A stretch of DNA of 64,000 bases, from positions 124,001-188,000 of the forward strand of contig NZ_JBHTDE010000004.1 in the NCBI RefSeq assembly GCF_042666655.1, read 5' to 3'. The translations under genes were made by a program, and so were the position numbers. Each line of letters begins with the position of its first letter. The stretch's first letter is position 1. Source of the stretch: Paracraurococcus sp042666655. Its GTDB lineage: Bacteria > Pseudomonadota > Alphaproteobacteria > Acetobacterales > Acetobacteraceae. Positions 27,005 to 35,529 of this stretch are shown here, in pieces. A model generated the notes under the pieces. The model was not told the DNA's origin. It worked only from the letters and a program-made list of their open reading frames with translations, and searched no databases.

Positions 27005-27574
27005 TCAGGTCTTTGCCTCGTCCTCCGCCGGCTTCCGCACCGGCGGCCCGACCAGCCGCCGCACCGCCGCCAGCATCGCCGGCGCATCCCAGGCCGCCGC
27101 GCCTTCCAGCCGCGCCGTCTCCCGCCCCTGCCGGTCCACCACCACCGTGGTCGGCAGGCCGCGCACGCCCATCGCCCGCCCGGCCGCGCCGCGCGGGTCG
27201 AGCCAGAGGCCCAGCCGGGCGATCTTCTTGTCGCGCAGGAAGGGCTCCACCACCGCCTTCCCGCCGCGGTCGGAGGACAGGGCCAGCACCTGGATGCCGT
27301 CCGGCAGCAGCGCCGCCTGGGCCCGGTCCAGCGCCGGCATCTCCTCGACGCAAGGCGCGCACCAGGTGGCCCAGAGGTTGATCAGCAGCCCGGTCCCGGC
27401 GAAATCCGCCACCCGCCGCTCCTGCCCCTCGGCATCCAGGAAGACGAATTCCGGCAGCGGCTTCGGCCCGTCCTCGGCCAGCTTGCCCATCGCCCCCGCC
27501 GCCCGGGCTTTGCGCCCTCCCGGTGCGGCGGCTAGGGTCGCGCCCGCCGCCAGCAGCAGGCCCCGGCGGGGCAT
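27005..27574 (-). CDS. TlpA-like thiol:disulfide oxidoreductase
   Basis: A 189-residue thioredoxin-fold protein with a signal sequence (MPRRGLLLAAGATLAAAPGG), acting in the periplasm. The active site is WATWCAPCVEEMPALD, and the cis-proline loop is GVRGLPTTVVVD. TlpA/ResA proteins reduce heme-site or CuA cysteines during cytochrome c oxidase assembly. The ATG at 27574 leaves 19 bases to the divergent argH start; an ATG at 27592 would abut it. Neither has a strong ribosome site. Confidence 0.86.
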   Translation of the reverse strand: MPRRGLLLAAGATLAAAPGGRKARAAGAMGKLAEDGPKPLPEFVFLDAEGQERRVADFAGTGLLINLWATWCAPCVEEMPALDRAQAALLPDGIQVLALSSDRGGKAVVEPFLRDKKIARLGLWLDPRGAAGRAMGVRGLPTTVVVDRQGRETARLEGAAAWDAPAMLAAVRRLVGPPVRKPAEDEAKT

Positions 27575-27593
27575 ATCGAGACCGGAAAGCATC

Positions 27594-28976
27594 GTGACCA
27601 GCAACTCCCAATGGGGCGGCCGCTTCGCCGCCGGGCCGTCCGCCATCATGCAGGCGATCAACGCCTCGATCGGCTTCGACCGCAAGATGTGGCGGCAGGA
27701 CATCGCCGGCAGCCTCGCCCATGCCGCCATGCTGGCCCATGTAGGGATCATCGAGGCGGCTGACGAGGCCGCCATCCGCGAGGGGCTGGGCGCCATCGCC
27801 GCCCGGATCGAGGCCGGGGACTTCGCCTGGGACGAGGGCCTCGAGGACATCCACATGAACATCGAGGCCCGGCTGACCCAGGCGATCGGCGAGGCGGGCA
27901 AGCGGCTGCACACCGGGCGCAGCCGCAACGACCAGGTGGCGCTCGACGTGCGGCTCTGGGTGCGGGACGCGATCGACGGCCTGTCCGGCCAGGTCGAGGA
28001 CGTGATGCGCGCCCTGGTGGCCCGGGCCGAGGAGCACGCGGCCACCGTGATGCCCGGCTTCACCCACCTGCAGCCGGCCCAGCCCGTCACCTTCGGCCAC
28101 CATCTGCTGGCCTATGTCGAGATGCTCTCGCGCGACCTGTCCCGCCTGCGCGACTGCCGCGCGCGAATGAACGAGAGCCCGCTCGGCGCCGCGGCACTCG
28201 CCGGCACCGGCTTCCCGATCGACCGGCACATGACGGCGGCCGCGCTCGGCTTCGATGGGCCGACGCGCAACAGCCTCGACAGCGTGGCGTCGCGCGACTT
28301 CGCCGCCGAATTCCTGTTCGCCTGCGCCATGTGCGCCACGCATCTCTCCCGCTTCGCCGAGGAGATCGTGATCTGGACCAACCCCTATTTCGGCTTCGTC
28401 AAGCTGTCGGACGCCTTCACCACCGGCTCCTCCATCATGCCGCAGAAGCGGAATCCTGACGCTGCCGAGCTGGTCCGCGGCAAGACCGGCCGCATCACCG
28501 GCGCGCTGGTCGGGCTGCTGACCGTGCTGAAGGGCCTGGCGCTGACCTATTTCAAGGACATGCAGGAGGACAAGGAAGGCATCTTCGACGCCGCCGAGAA
28601 CCTCACCCTCTCGCTCGCTGCCGTCGCCGGCATGGTGCGCGACATGCAGCCGAACGTGGCGCGGCTCGAACAGGCCGCCGGCGCCGGCTTCTCCACCGCG
28701 ACCGACCTGGCCGACTGGCTGGTGCGGGAGCTGCACATGCCGTTCCGCGACGCCCACCACGTCACCGGCCGGCTGGTCGCCAGGGCCGAGGCCAAAGGCA
28801 GCGACCTCGCCGGCCTGACGCTGGCCGAGATGCAGGCCGAGGAGCCGCGCATCGGGGAGGCCATCTACGGCGTGCTGACGGTGCAGGCCTCGGTCGCCTC
28901 CCGCCGGTCCTATGGCGGCACGGCGCCGGCCAATGTCGCCCGCATGGCGGCCGAGTGGCGGGAGCGGTTGGTATGA
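27594..28976 (+). CDS. argH: argininosuccinate lyase
   Basis: Splits argininosuccinate into arginine and fumarate, the last step of arginine synthesis. The 460-residue protein begins at GTG 27594 (family N-terminus SNSQWGGRFAAGPS) with GGAAAG seven bases upstream. It contains LHTGRSRNDQVALD, TGFPIDRHMTAAALGF and the fumarase-superfamily signature GSSIMPQKRNPD. The stop overlaps the lptM ATG. The TlpA-like gene diverges from almost the same point, so the promoter of argH must lie within that coding sequence. Confidence 0.96.
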   Translation: MTSNSQWGGRFAAGPSAIMQAINASIGFDRKMWRQDIAGSLAHAAMLAHVGIIEAADEAAIREGLGAIAARIEAGDFAWDEGLEDIHMNIEARLTQAIGEAGKRLHTGRSRNDQVALDVRLWVRDAIDGLSGQVEDVMRALVARAEEHAATVMPGFTHLQPAQPVTFGHHLLAYVEMLSRDLSRLRDCRARMNESPLGAAALAGTGFPIDRHMTAAALGFDGPTRNSLDSVASRDFAAEFLFACAMCATHLSRFAEEIVIWTNPYFGFVKLSDAFTTGSSIMPQKRNPDAAELVRGKTGRITGALVGLLTVLKGLALTYFKDMQEDKEGIFDAAENLTLSLAAVAGMVRDMQPNVARLEQAAGAGFSTATDLADWLVRELHMPFRDAHHVTGRLVARAEAKGSDLAGLTLAEMQAEEPRIGEAIYGVLTVQASVASRRSYGGTAPANVARMAAEWRERLV

Positions 28977-29167
28977 CCGCCGGCATGACCCGGCCGCTGC
29001 TCGCCCTGTTGGCCCTGGCGGTGCTCGCCGGCTGCGGCCGCGCCGGGCCGCCGCGGGTGCCGGGCCCGAAGGAGGCGGTCACCTTTCCCCGCAGCTATCC
29101 GCGTTACGACGCGCTGCCGAAGCCGGACCCGGCCACCGGCATGGCACCGGCCTCCCAGCCGCGGTAG
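28973..29167 (+). CDS. lptM: small lipoprotein LptM (YifL-like)
   Basis: A 64-residue lipoprotein. The signal ends in LAVLAGC, a lipobox, and the mature N-terminus is CGRAGPPRVPGP, matching the C-G-x-x-G-P pattern of LptM, which helps assemble the LptDE lipopolysaccharide translocon in the outer membrane. The ATG at 28973 overlaps the argH stop (ATGA); Met at 28985 is an alternative start. In relatives lysA normally follows this gene, but here it lies 5 kb away. Confidence 0.83.
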   Translation: MTAGMTRPLLALLALAVLAGCGRAGPPRVPGPKEAVTFPRSYPRYDALPKPDPATGMAPASQPR

Positions 29168-29248
29168 GGGCTTGCCAGCGACCCGGGTTTTCGTGACACC
29201 TTGGCAGTGATGCCCGGCACCAAGCCGGCACGTCGAGGGAATGTCGGG

Positions 29249-30220
29249 ATGGATCGGTTGACGCGCCGCAATGCGATTGCAGCGGGACTGGCGGCGCTGG
29301 CGGCGCCCGCCGTGGCGCAGGGCATCTGGCCGAACGGGCCGATCCGCTTCATCGGCATCTTCCCGCCCGGCGGCGGCACCGACATCCTCTCGCGCATCTG
29401 GTGCCAGCGCATGGCGGAGATCACCGGCGAGCAATTCATCGTCGAGAACCGCAGCGGCTCGGCCGGCAACATCGGCACCGAGGCCATCGCCCGCGCCACG
29501 CCCGATGGCCGCAGCATCGGCCTGGCCTCGGTCGCCCCGCTGGCCATCGGGCCGACGCTCTACAAGCGGCTGCCCTTCGACGTGAACAAGGACTTCATCT
29601 ATCTCGGCGGGCTCTGGCAACTGCCGAACCTGCTGGTGGTGCATCCGTCCGTGCCGGCGAAGACGGTGCCGGAGCTGATCGCGCTGGTGAAGGCCAACCC
29701 GGGCAAGCACTCCTATGCCTCCTCCGGGTCGGGCACGACGGTGCATCTCTCGGGCGCGATGTTCGCGGCCATGGCGGGGCTGGAGATGATCCACGTGCCC
29801 TACCGGGGCGGCGCGCCGGCGCATATCGACCTGATCGCCGGCCGGGTCGACATGATCTTCGACAACATCCCGCAGGCCCTGCAGGAGGCGAAGGAAGGCC
29901 GCGTGCGGGCGCTGGCCGTCACCGGCGCGATGCGCAGCCCGCAGGCGCCCGAGATCCCGGCCATGGCGGAATTCCTGCCCGGCTTCGAGATCACCTCCTG
30001 GGGCGGCGTCATGGCCCCGGCCGGCCTGCCGCCGGCGATGGCCGAGCGCATCACGGCACTGACCCGCCAGGCCGTGCAGAGCCCCGAGGTGGCGGGTCGC
30101 TATGCCGAGAACGGCGCCATCGTCTGGCCGGTCACCGGGGCGGAGCTGGTCCGCTTCCGCGCCGCCAACGAGCAGGTCTTCGCGCCGATCATCCGGGCCT
30201 CGGGCGCTCAGGTGGATTGA
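29249..30220 (+). CDS. Bug/TctC tripartite tricarboxylate-type receptor
   Basis: A 323-residue periplasmic receptor. The signal carries a double Arg (MDRLTRRNAIAAGLAALAAP). The binding loops are IGIFPPGGGTDILSR and IVENRSGSAGNIGTE, followed by HVPYRGGAPAHIDLIAG. It shares clear sequence similarity with the receptor encoded just downstream, pointing to tandem duplication. The start at 29249 has GAGGGA eight bases upstream. Ligand unknown, no permease adjacent. Confidence 0.9.
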   Translation: MDRLTRRNAIAAGLAALAAPAVAQGIWPNGPIRFIGIFPPGGGTDILSRIWCQRMAEITGEQFIVENRSGSAGNIGTEAIARATPDGRSIGLASVAPLAIGPTLYKRLPFDVNKDFIYLGGLWQLPNLLVVHPSVPAKTVPELIALVKANPGKHSYASSGSGTTVHLSGAMFAAMAGLEMIHVPYRGGAPAHIDLIAGRVDMIFDNIPQALQEAKEGRVRALAVTGAMRSPQAPEIPAMAEFLPGFEITSWGGVMAPAGLPPAMAERITALTRQAVQSPEVAGRYAENGAIVWPVTGAELVRFRAANEQVFAPIIRASGAQVD

Positions 30221-30291
30221 GCCTCGACCGCCGGCGCCGCTGCGCTACCCTGTACCATCACCCGGACGCAGAGCCGGGAGGGAGGAATGCC

Positions 30292-31287
30292 ATGCCGAAC
30301 AGCCGACCCCGTCCGGGCCTGCCGCGCCGCGCCCTGTTGGCCGCCGCGCTGGCCGCCCCCGCCCTGGCGCGTGCCCAGGCCCCGGGCGCCGACTGGCCGA
30401 ACCAGGCGATCCGTTACATCAACCCCTACCCGCCGGGCGGGTCCACCGACACGCTCTCGCGGCTGTGGTGCCAGAAGATGACGGAGATCACCGGCCAGCA
30501 ATTCGTCGTCGAGAACCGCGGCGGCTCCGGGGGCGACATCGGCGTGGAGGCGGTGGCGCGGTCGCGGCCGGACGGGCTGACCATCGGGCTCGGCGGCATC
30601 GCCTCGCATGCCATCTCGCCGACCTTGAAGGCCAGCCTGCCCTTCGACCCGGCCAAGGACTTCACCTTCGCCACCGGGCTGTGGAAGCTGCCCAACCTGC
30701 TGATCGTCAACAACGACCTGCCGGTGCGGACGGTGCCGGAGCTGATCGCGCTGCTGCGCGCGAACCCCGGCAAGTATTCGTACGGCTCGGCCGGGCCGGG
30801 GACGACGCTGCACCTCTCGGGCGCCATGCTGGGCCAGCTCGCGGGGCTCGATATCCAGCACGTGCCCTATCGCGGTGCGGCGCCGGCGATGATCGACCTG
30901 CTGGCCGGACGGGTACAGTTCATGCTGGACAACATCCCTGGCGCCATCGCCCAGGCGCGCCAGGGCAAGGTGCGCGCCCTGGCGGTGACCAGCGCGAAGC
31001 GCAGCCCGGTGGCGCCCGAACTGCCGAGCCTGTCGGAATTCCTGCCCGGCTTCGACATCGTCTCCTGGACCTGCCTGATCGCGCCGGCCGGCCTGCCGCC
31101 GGCGATGGTGGCGCGGATGAACGCGCTGTCGAAGCGGGCGCTGGAGAGCGAGGACCTGAAGAAGGCCTATTTCGACCAGGGCGCCGAGACCTGGTGGGCG
31201 ACGCCGGAGCAGGTCGCCGACTACCGCGTGCAGCAGTACGAGAAGCTCCGCCCATTGATCATCGCCTCCGGCGCGCAGCAGGGCTGA
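30292..31287 (+). CDS. Bug/TctC tripartite tricarboxylate-type receptor, tandem paralog
   Basis: A 331-residue periplasmic receptor, a close paralog of the preceding gene: the YINPYPPGGSTDTLSRLW loop, VVENRGGSGGDIGVEA and HVPYRGAAPAMIDLLAG mirror those in gene one, as does the end (IIASGAQ). The signal peptide is MPNSRPRPGLPRRALLAAAL. A strong GGGAGGGAGGA site precedes the ATG. A large stem-loop follows the stop directly. Confidence 0.9.
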   Translation: MPNSRPRPGLPRRALLAAALAAPALARAQAPGADWPNQAIRYINPYPPGGSTDTLSRLWCQKMTEITGQQFVVENRGGSGGDIGVEAVARSRPDGLTIGLGGIASHAISPTLKASLPFDPAKDFTFATGLWKLPNLLIVNNDLPVRTVPELIALLRANPGKYSYGSAGPGTTLHLSGAMLGQLAGLDIQHVPYRGAAPAMIDLLAGRVQFMLDNIPGAIAQARQGKVRALAVTSAKRSPVAPELPSLSEFLPGFDIVSWTCLIAPAGLPPAMVARMNALSKRALESEDLKKAYFDQGAETWWATPEQVADYRVQQYEKLRPLIIASGAQQG

Positions 31288-31324
31288 GCGGGCCGGCTTC
31301 GGCCGGTCGGCCTCGCCGGCCCGC
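31288..31324 (+). terminator. stem-loop after the tandem TctC genes
   Basis: GCGGGCCGGC at 31288-31297 pairs perfectly with 31315-31324, with an inner GGCCGG palindrome in the loop. It starts at the base after the stop codon and probably ends the TctC transcript, although no T run follows. Confidence 0.55.
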
Positions 31325-31654
31325 CCTTGATGCGCGGCGCTGGCGCCCGGGGCGGGTTCGTCTCCGCCGGCGGCAGCCGATCGAAGGCGTTGCCCTCCCC
31401 TTGCAGCGGAAGGCTTCGCAGCCGTCATCCCCCCGCATCCACCGGTAAACCGGCGACGCCTCCCGGTAGGTCGGAAAGACCCGGGTCACGGTCGATCCAG
31501 AGAAAAAACACTGGCCAAGCAATGAAAGCCGCCGGCCCGAAATCTGCGCGCCACCGACCGTGGCGCGCTTGCACGGATCCGGGAAAGACCGGTTCTGCTC
31601 GCCGGACCGGACGTGCAATACTCGCGTCATGCGGAGGACAGGCAGACCCCGGAG
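31325..31654. other. 330-base non-coding spacer
   Basis: No convincing gene. It contains an A-rich patch (GAGAAAAAACACTGG near 31500) unusual for this window, and two related GGAAAGACC blocks near 31476 and 31580. The open frames lack ribosome sites or family likeness. It presumably holds the promoter of the hydrolase gene at 31655. Confidence 0.5.
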
Positions 31655-32611
31655 ATGACATCGCGCATCCTCGTCGCTGCTGGTGCGATCACGGCTCTCG
31701 GTGTCCTTCTCATCGCCGCCGGGGTGGCTCGGGACGCCCTGGTCAACCCGGCTGGCTATGTCCATCCCAGGCCCCGGGGCTTCCGCTACCATGACGATCC
31801 CTGGACCAGGCATCGGCTGGCTTTCGACGACGTCACACTGACGGATAACGGCCGCGGGGCACTCCGCGGCTGGTTGGTCCCCGGGGCTGCCGATGCGACC
31901 CGGGCCGTCGTATGGCTCCATGGTACGGGCAGCGACAGGACGCATGCATTGCCCTTCCTGCCGGCGCTGCACGAAGCCGGCGCCGCGGTCCTCGCCGTCG
32001 ACCTGCGGGAGAACGGCCTGAGCGACGGAGCCGGCCGCGGCTCAGGCCTGGGGATGCGGGAAGCCGAGGATGCCGATCGCGCAGTCGCCGAGCTATGGCG
32101 CCGGGGCTACCGGACCATGGTGTTGATGGGCGTCTCGCTGGGTGCCACGGCGGCGATCATCGCAGGCGCGCAAAATCCGCGGGTGGCAGCGGTGATCGCG
32201 GAGGATCCGGTGGCCAGCTTCCTTGCATTCCGCGCAGCCATTCTGCGGCGTCGGTTCGGACGCCTGGGGCTCGATCCGCCCGCGGCGTTGGTGAACTGGT
32301 GGGGCGACGCGGTGGTCAGGCTAGCCATGGCGCACCAGGGTATGCAGACCCTGGTCGATGCGGAGGCGGCGGCAGGGCATCTCGGGCCGCGCCCTCTCCT
32401 GATCATCAACGGCGCGGCGGATACGGTGGTGCCGCCGGAGCATTCGACGCGCATCTTCCTGGCCGCGGCGGGACCGAGGGACCTCCTGCGCATCCCCGGC
32501 GCGGATCACGGACAATCCATTGTCGTCGCGCCGCAACTGGTCACCGACAGAATCGTAGCGTTCATTCGCTCGCTGCCCGAAGGAAGGCCCGTCATGTCGG
32601 TTGCCGATTAG
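31655..32611 (+). CDS. membrane-anchored alpha/beta hydrolase
   Basis: A 318-residue hydrolase with an N-terminal membrane helix (RILVAAGAITALGVLLIAAGVA) that should tether it with the enzyme outside the cytoplasm. The fold is seen in VVWLHGTGSDRTH, DLRENGLSDGAG, the nucleophile elbow LMGVSLGATAAII, LLIINGAADTVVPPEH with the acid and ADHGQSI with the catalytic His. The ATG at 31655 has only a close GGAG; a GTG at 31613 is possible. The substrate is unknown. Its codon choice is slightly less GC-biased than its neighbours. Confidence 0.8.
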   Translation: MTSRILVAAGAITALGVLLIAAGVARDALVNPAGYVHPRPRGFRYHDDPWTRHRLAFDDVTLTDNGRGALRGWLVPGAADATRAVVWLHGTGSDRTHALPFLPALHEAGAAVLAVDLRENGLSDGAGRGSGLGMREAEDADRAVAELWRRGYRTMVLMGVSLGATAAIIAGAQNPRVAAVIAEDPVASFLAFRAAILRRRFGRLGLDPPAALVNWWGDAVVRLAMAHQGMQTLVDAEAAAGHLGPRPLLIINGAADTVVPPEHSTRIFLAAAGPRDLLRIPGADHGQSIVVAPQLVTDRIVAFIRSLPEGRPVMSVAD

Positions 32612-32662
32612 AGCGCGATGGCCTTGGGGCGGACTCGCCGAAACGCTTGAATCGCACGATCC
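32611..32662. repeat. dispersed intergenic repeat GAGCGCGATGGC, copy 1
   Basis: A roughly 52-base block directly after the hydrolase stop. It aligns along its length with 47131-47182 and contains nested inverted repeats (GCGAT with ATCGC, and GGCG with CGCC). Confidence 0.7.
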
Positions 32663-32873
32663 AACAGAGGCCAGCGCACTGGTTCCGATGCCTTGCGTCG
32701 TCCCCGAAGCCGGCGGGGCGGCCTGGGTTGCGACGGCCGGACAGGCGCTGCGGTCCGCGCCGGGACGATGGCTGCCACCCGCCAGGTTTTGCCCACCGGC
32801 ATCCTGGCCCCCTCCCCAAGCGTGCCCCCAACTGCGATGCTCCAGCCTGGCGCCGAGACGCCGGGAGGAACGC

Positions 32874-34106
32874 ATGCCTGTCACGCACCACGCCGAGGCT
32901 GGCGTGGACAGCCGTTATGCCTGGATGCGGCTCGCCGCCTCCGTCCTGCTCAGCACGCTGGGCGGTGTCGGGCTCTGGTCCATCGTGGTGGCGCTGCCGG
33001 CGGTGCAGGCGGAGTTCGGTACCGCGCGGGCCGATGCGGCGCTGCCCTATACCCTGACCACGCTCGGCTTCGCCGTGGGCGGCATCCTGATGGGCAAGCT
33101 GTCCGACCGCTTCGGCGTGCGGGTGCCGGTGCTGATCGGGATCTTCGCGCTCGCGGCCGGCTACGTGCTCGCGGCGCAGGCGACCAGCATGACACAATTC
33201 GCCATCCTGCACGGCGGGCTGATCGGCCTGCTCGGCAGTTGCGCGACCTTCGGGCCGCTGGTCGCCGATACCTCGCTGTGGTTCCGCCAGCGGCGTGGCT
33301 TCGCCGTCTCGCTGGCCGCCAGCGGCAACTACTTCGCCGGTGCCGTCTGGCCGCCCCTGGTGCAGGCCGGCATTGCCGAATACGGCTGGCGGCACACACA
33401 TGTGGTGATCGGCATCGCCTGCCTCGTGCTGATGCTGCCGCTGGTCCTCGTCCTGCGCCGGCCGCCGCCGCGGCAGGCGCCGGTGCGGGTCGTGGCCGAT
33501 GCGGCGGCGGCCAGCCCGCTCGGCCTCAAGCCCAACACGCTGCAGGCGATGCTGGGCATCGCCGGCATCGCCTGCTGCATCGCCATGGCCATGCCGCAGG
33601 TCCATATCGTCGCCTATTGCGTCGACCTCGGCTACGGCCCGGCGCGGGGGGCGGAGATGCTCTCGGTCATGCTGGCCTGCGGCGTGGTCAGCCGGCTCGG
33701 CTTCGGCGTCATCCTCGACCGCATCGGCAGCACGGCCACGCTGCTGCTCTCGGCCTCCCTGCAGGCGGTGGCGCTGGCGCTGTTCCTGCCCTTCGACGGG
33801 CTGGTGTCGCTGTACATCGTGTCCGGCATCTTCGGCCTGTTCCAGGGCGGGATCGTGTCCACCTACGCGGTGATCGTGCGGGAGAACGTGCCGGCGAGCC
33901 AGGTCGGCGTCCGGGTCGGCATCGCGCTGTCGGCGACGCTGGTCGGCATGGCGATCGGCGGCTGGATGTCGGGGCTGGCCTTCGACCTGACCGGGTCCTA
34001 CCGCGCGGCGGTGGCGAACGGGATCGCCTGGAACATGGTGACGATCGTCATCGCCGGGCTGCTGGTGCTGCGGCGGCGCGGCCGGGAGCGGCCGGCCTAC
34101 GCCTGA
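32874..34106 (+). CDS. MFS transporter (oxalate/formate antiporter-like)
   Basis: A 410-residue 12-helix major facilitator. The signature loop is MGKLSDRFGVRVPV, and the second half has an equivalent ILDRIGSTATLL. The general pattern, with HVVIGIACLVLMLPLVLVLRRPP before the central loop, resembles the OFA/monocarboxylate group, which would suit carboxylate uptake beside the TctC receptors; that is inference. GGGAGGAACGC precedes the ATG at 32874. Confidence 0.86.
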   Translation: MPVTHHAEAGVDSRYAWMRLAASVLLSTLGGVGLWSIVVALPAVQAEFGTARADAALPYTLTTLGFAVGGILMGKLSDRFGVRVPVLIGIFALAAGYVLAAQATSMTQFAILHGGLIGLLGSCATFGPLVADTSLWFRQRRGFAVSLAASGNYFAGAVWPPLVQAGIAEYGWRHTHVVIGIACLVLMLPLVLVLRRPPPRQAPVRVVADAAAASPLGLKPNTLQAMLGIAGIACCIAMAMPQVHIVAYCVDLGYGPARGAEMLSVMLACGVVSRLGFGVILDRIGSTATLLLSASLQAVALALFLPFDGLVSLYIVSGIFGLFQGGIVSTYAVIVRENVPASQVGVRVGIALSATLVGMAIGGWMSGLAFDLTGSYRAAVANGIAWNMVTIVIAGLLVLRRRGRERPAYA

Positions 34107-34176
34107 TCGAGGGCGGGATGCGGTCGGTGCTCACGCGCCGCTTGTCCCGCCCCCCTCCCGCGCCGCACAATGGGGC

Positions 34177-35529
34177 ATGGCCGCCCCGCTCCCGCTCCCC
34201 TCCGCCGACCCCGATCCCAGCTTCGCCGAGCTTCTCGCCGCGCGGCCGCACCTCTCCATGCACGCGATGGATGGGCTGGTGGTGGAGGGCGTGCCGCTCG
34301 CCCGCATCGCCGCCGTCGCCGGCTCCCCTACCTGGGTCTATTCAGCCGGCGCGCTCCGCCGCCGCGCCCGCGCGCTCAAGGCCGCGTTGACCGGCGCCGG
34401 GCTGCAGGCCGGCATCCACTATGCGGTCAAGGCCAATACCAGCCTCGCGGTGCTGCGGGTCCTCGCCGCCGAGGGATTGGGCGCCGACGTCGTCTCGGAG
34501 GGCGAGCTGCGGGCCGCCCGCGCCGCCGGCATCCCCGCCGCGGCCATCGTCTTCTCGGGCGTCGGCAAGACCGAGCGGGAGCTGCGCCTGGCGCTCGCCG
34601 AGGACATCGCCCAGATCAACATCGAATCCGCCGAGGAAGCCGCGATGCTCTCGGCGCTGGCTGCCTCGCTCGGCCGCACCGCCCGTGTCGCGCTGCGGGT
34701 CAACCCCGACGTCGATGCCCGGACCCACGCCAAGATCACCACCGGCCGGTCGGAGAACAAATTCGGCGTCGCCATCGACGACGCCCCCGCCCTCTATGCC
34801 CGGATCGCCGCACTCCCCGGGCTCGAGCCGGTCGGCGTCGCCACCCATATCGGCAGCCAGATCACGAGCGGCATGGCCGCCTACCGCGCCGCCTATGCAA
34901 GGCTGGCCGAGCTGGTCGAGACGCTCTGGGCCGCCGGGCTGCCGGTGAAGCATGTCGACTGCGGCGGCGGCCTGGGCATCCCCTACCGCGACGAGCCGGC
35001 GCCTTCGCCCGAGGCCCTGGCCGGCGCCATCAAGGCCAGCCTCGGCCACCTCGACCTGCCGGTAATGCTGGAGCCGGGCCGCTGGATCGCCGGCCCCCCG
35101 GGCCTGCTGCTGGCCTCGGTCATCCTGCAGAAGCAGGGGGCGGACCGCCGCTTCCTGGTGCTGGACGCCGCCATGAACGACCTCATCCGCCCGGCGATGT
35201 ACGAGGCCTGGCACGGCATCCTGCCGGTCGGCCCGGTCGATTTCGTCGCCCCGGTCTCGCCGGCGGACGTGGTCGGCCCGGTCTGCGAGACCGGCGACAC
35301 CTTTGCGCGCGGCCGGGCGTTGCCATCTATGACCCCGGGCGCACTGGTCGCCTTCCTCGATGCGGGAGCCTATGGCGCGGCGATGAGCAGCACCTACAAC
35401 ATGCGGCCCCTGGCGGCCGAGGTCCTGGTGGACGGCACCCGCTTCGCCGTCACCCGCGACCGGCAATCCTACGAAGCCCTGCTCGCCGGGAACCGGATCC
35501 CGGCCTGGCTCGAGGAGAGCTCCCCCTGA
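34177..35529 (+). CDS. lysA: diaminopimelate decarboxylase
   Basis: Decarboxylates meso-diaminopimelate to lysine using PLP. The 450-residue protein has the PLP lysine in HYAVKANTSLAVL, VDCGGGLGIPY (phosphate loop), EPGRWIAGPPG and the substrate Cys in GPVCETGDTFARG from the other subunit. The ATG at 34177 yields the normal length. The stop codon overlaps the probable CTG start of the next gene. In related genomes lysA directly follows argH and lptM; here three transport or hydrolase units plus one more TctC copy intervene. Confidence 0.96.
   Translation: MAAPLPLPSADPDPSFAELLAARPHLSMHAMDGLVVEGVPLARIAAVAGSPTWVYSAGALRRRARALKAALTGAGLQAGIHYAVKANTSLAVLRVLAAEGLGADVVSEGELRAARAAGIPAAAIVFSGVGKTERELRLALAEDIAQINIESAEEAAMLSALAASLGRTARVALRVNPDVDARTHAKITTGRSENKFGVAIDDAPALYARIAALPGLEPVGVATHIGSQITSGMAAYRAAYARLAELVETLWAAGLPVKHVDCGGGLGIPYRDEPAPSPEALAGAIKASLGHLDLPVMLEPGRWIAGPPGLLLASVILQKQGADRRFLVLDAAMNDLIRPAMYEAWHGILPVGPVDFVAPVSPADVVGPVCETGDTFARGRALPSMTPGALVAFLDAGAYGAAMSSTYNMRPLAAEVLVDGTRFAVTRDRQSYEALLAGNRIPAWLEESSP

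Noticed and set aside
31613..31654. GTG at 31613 as the start of the membrane hydrolase
   Set aside because: It would add 14 polar residues before the membrane helix without a better ribosome site; kept only as an alternative.
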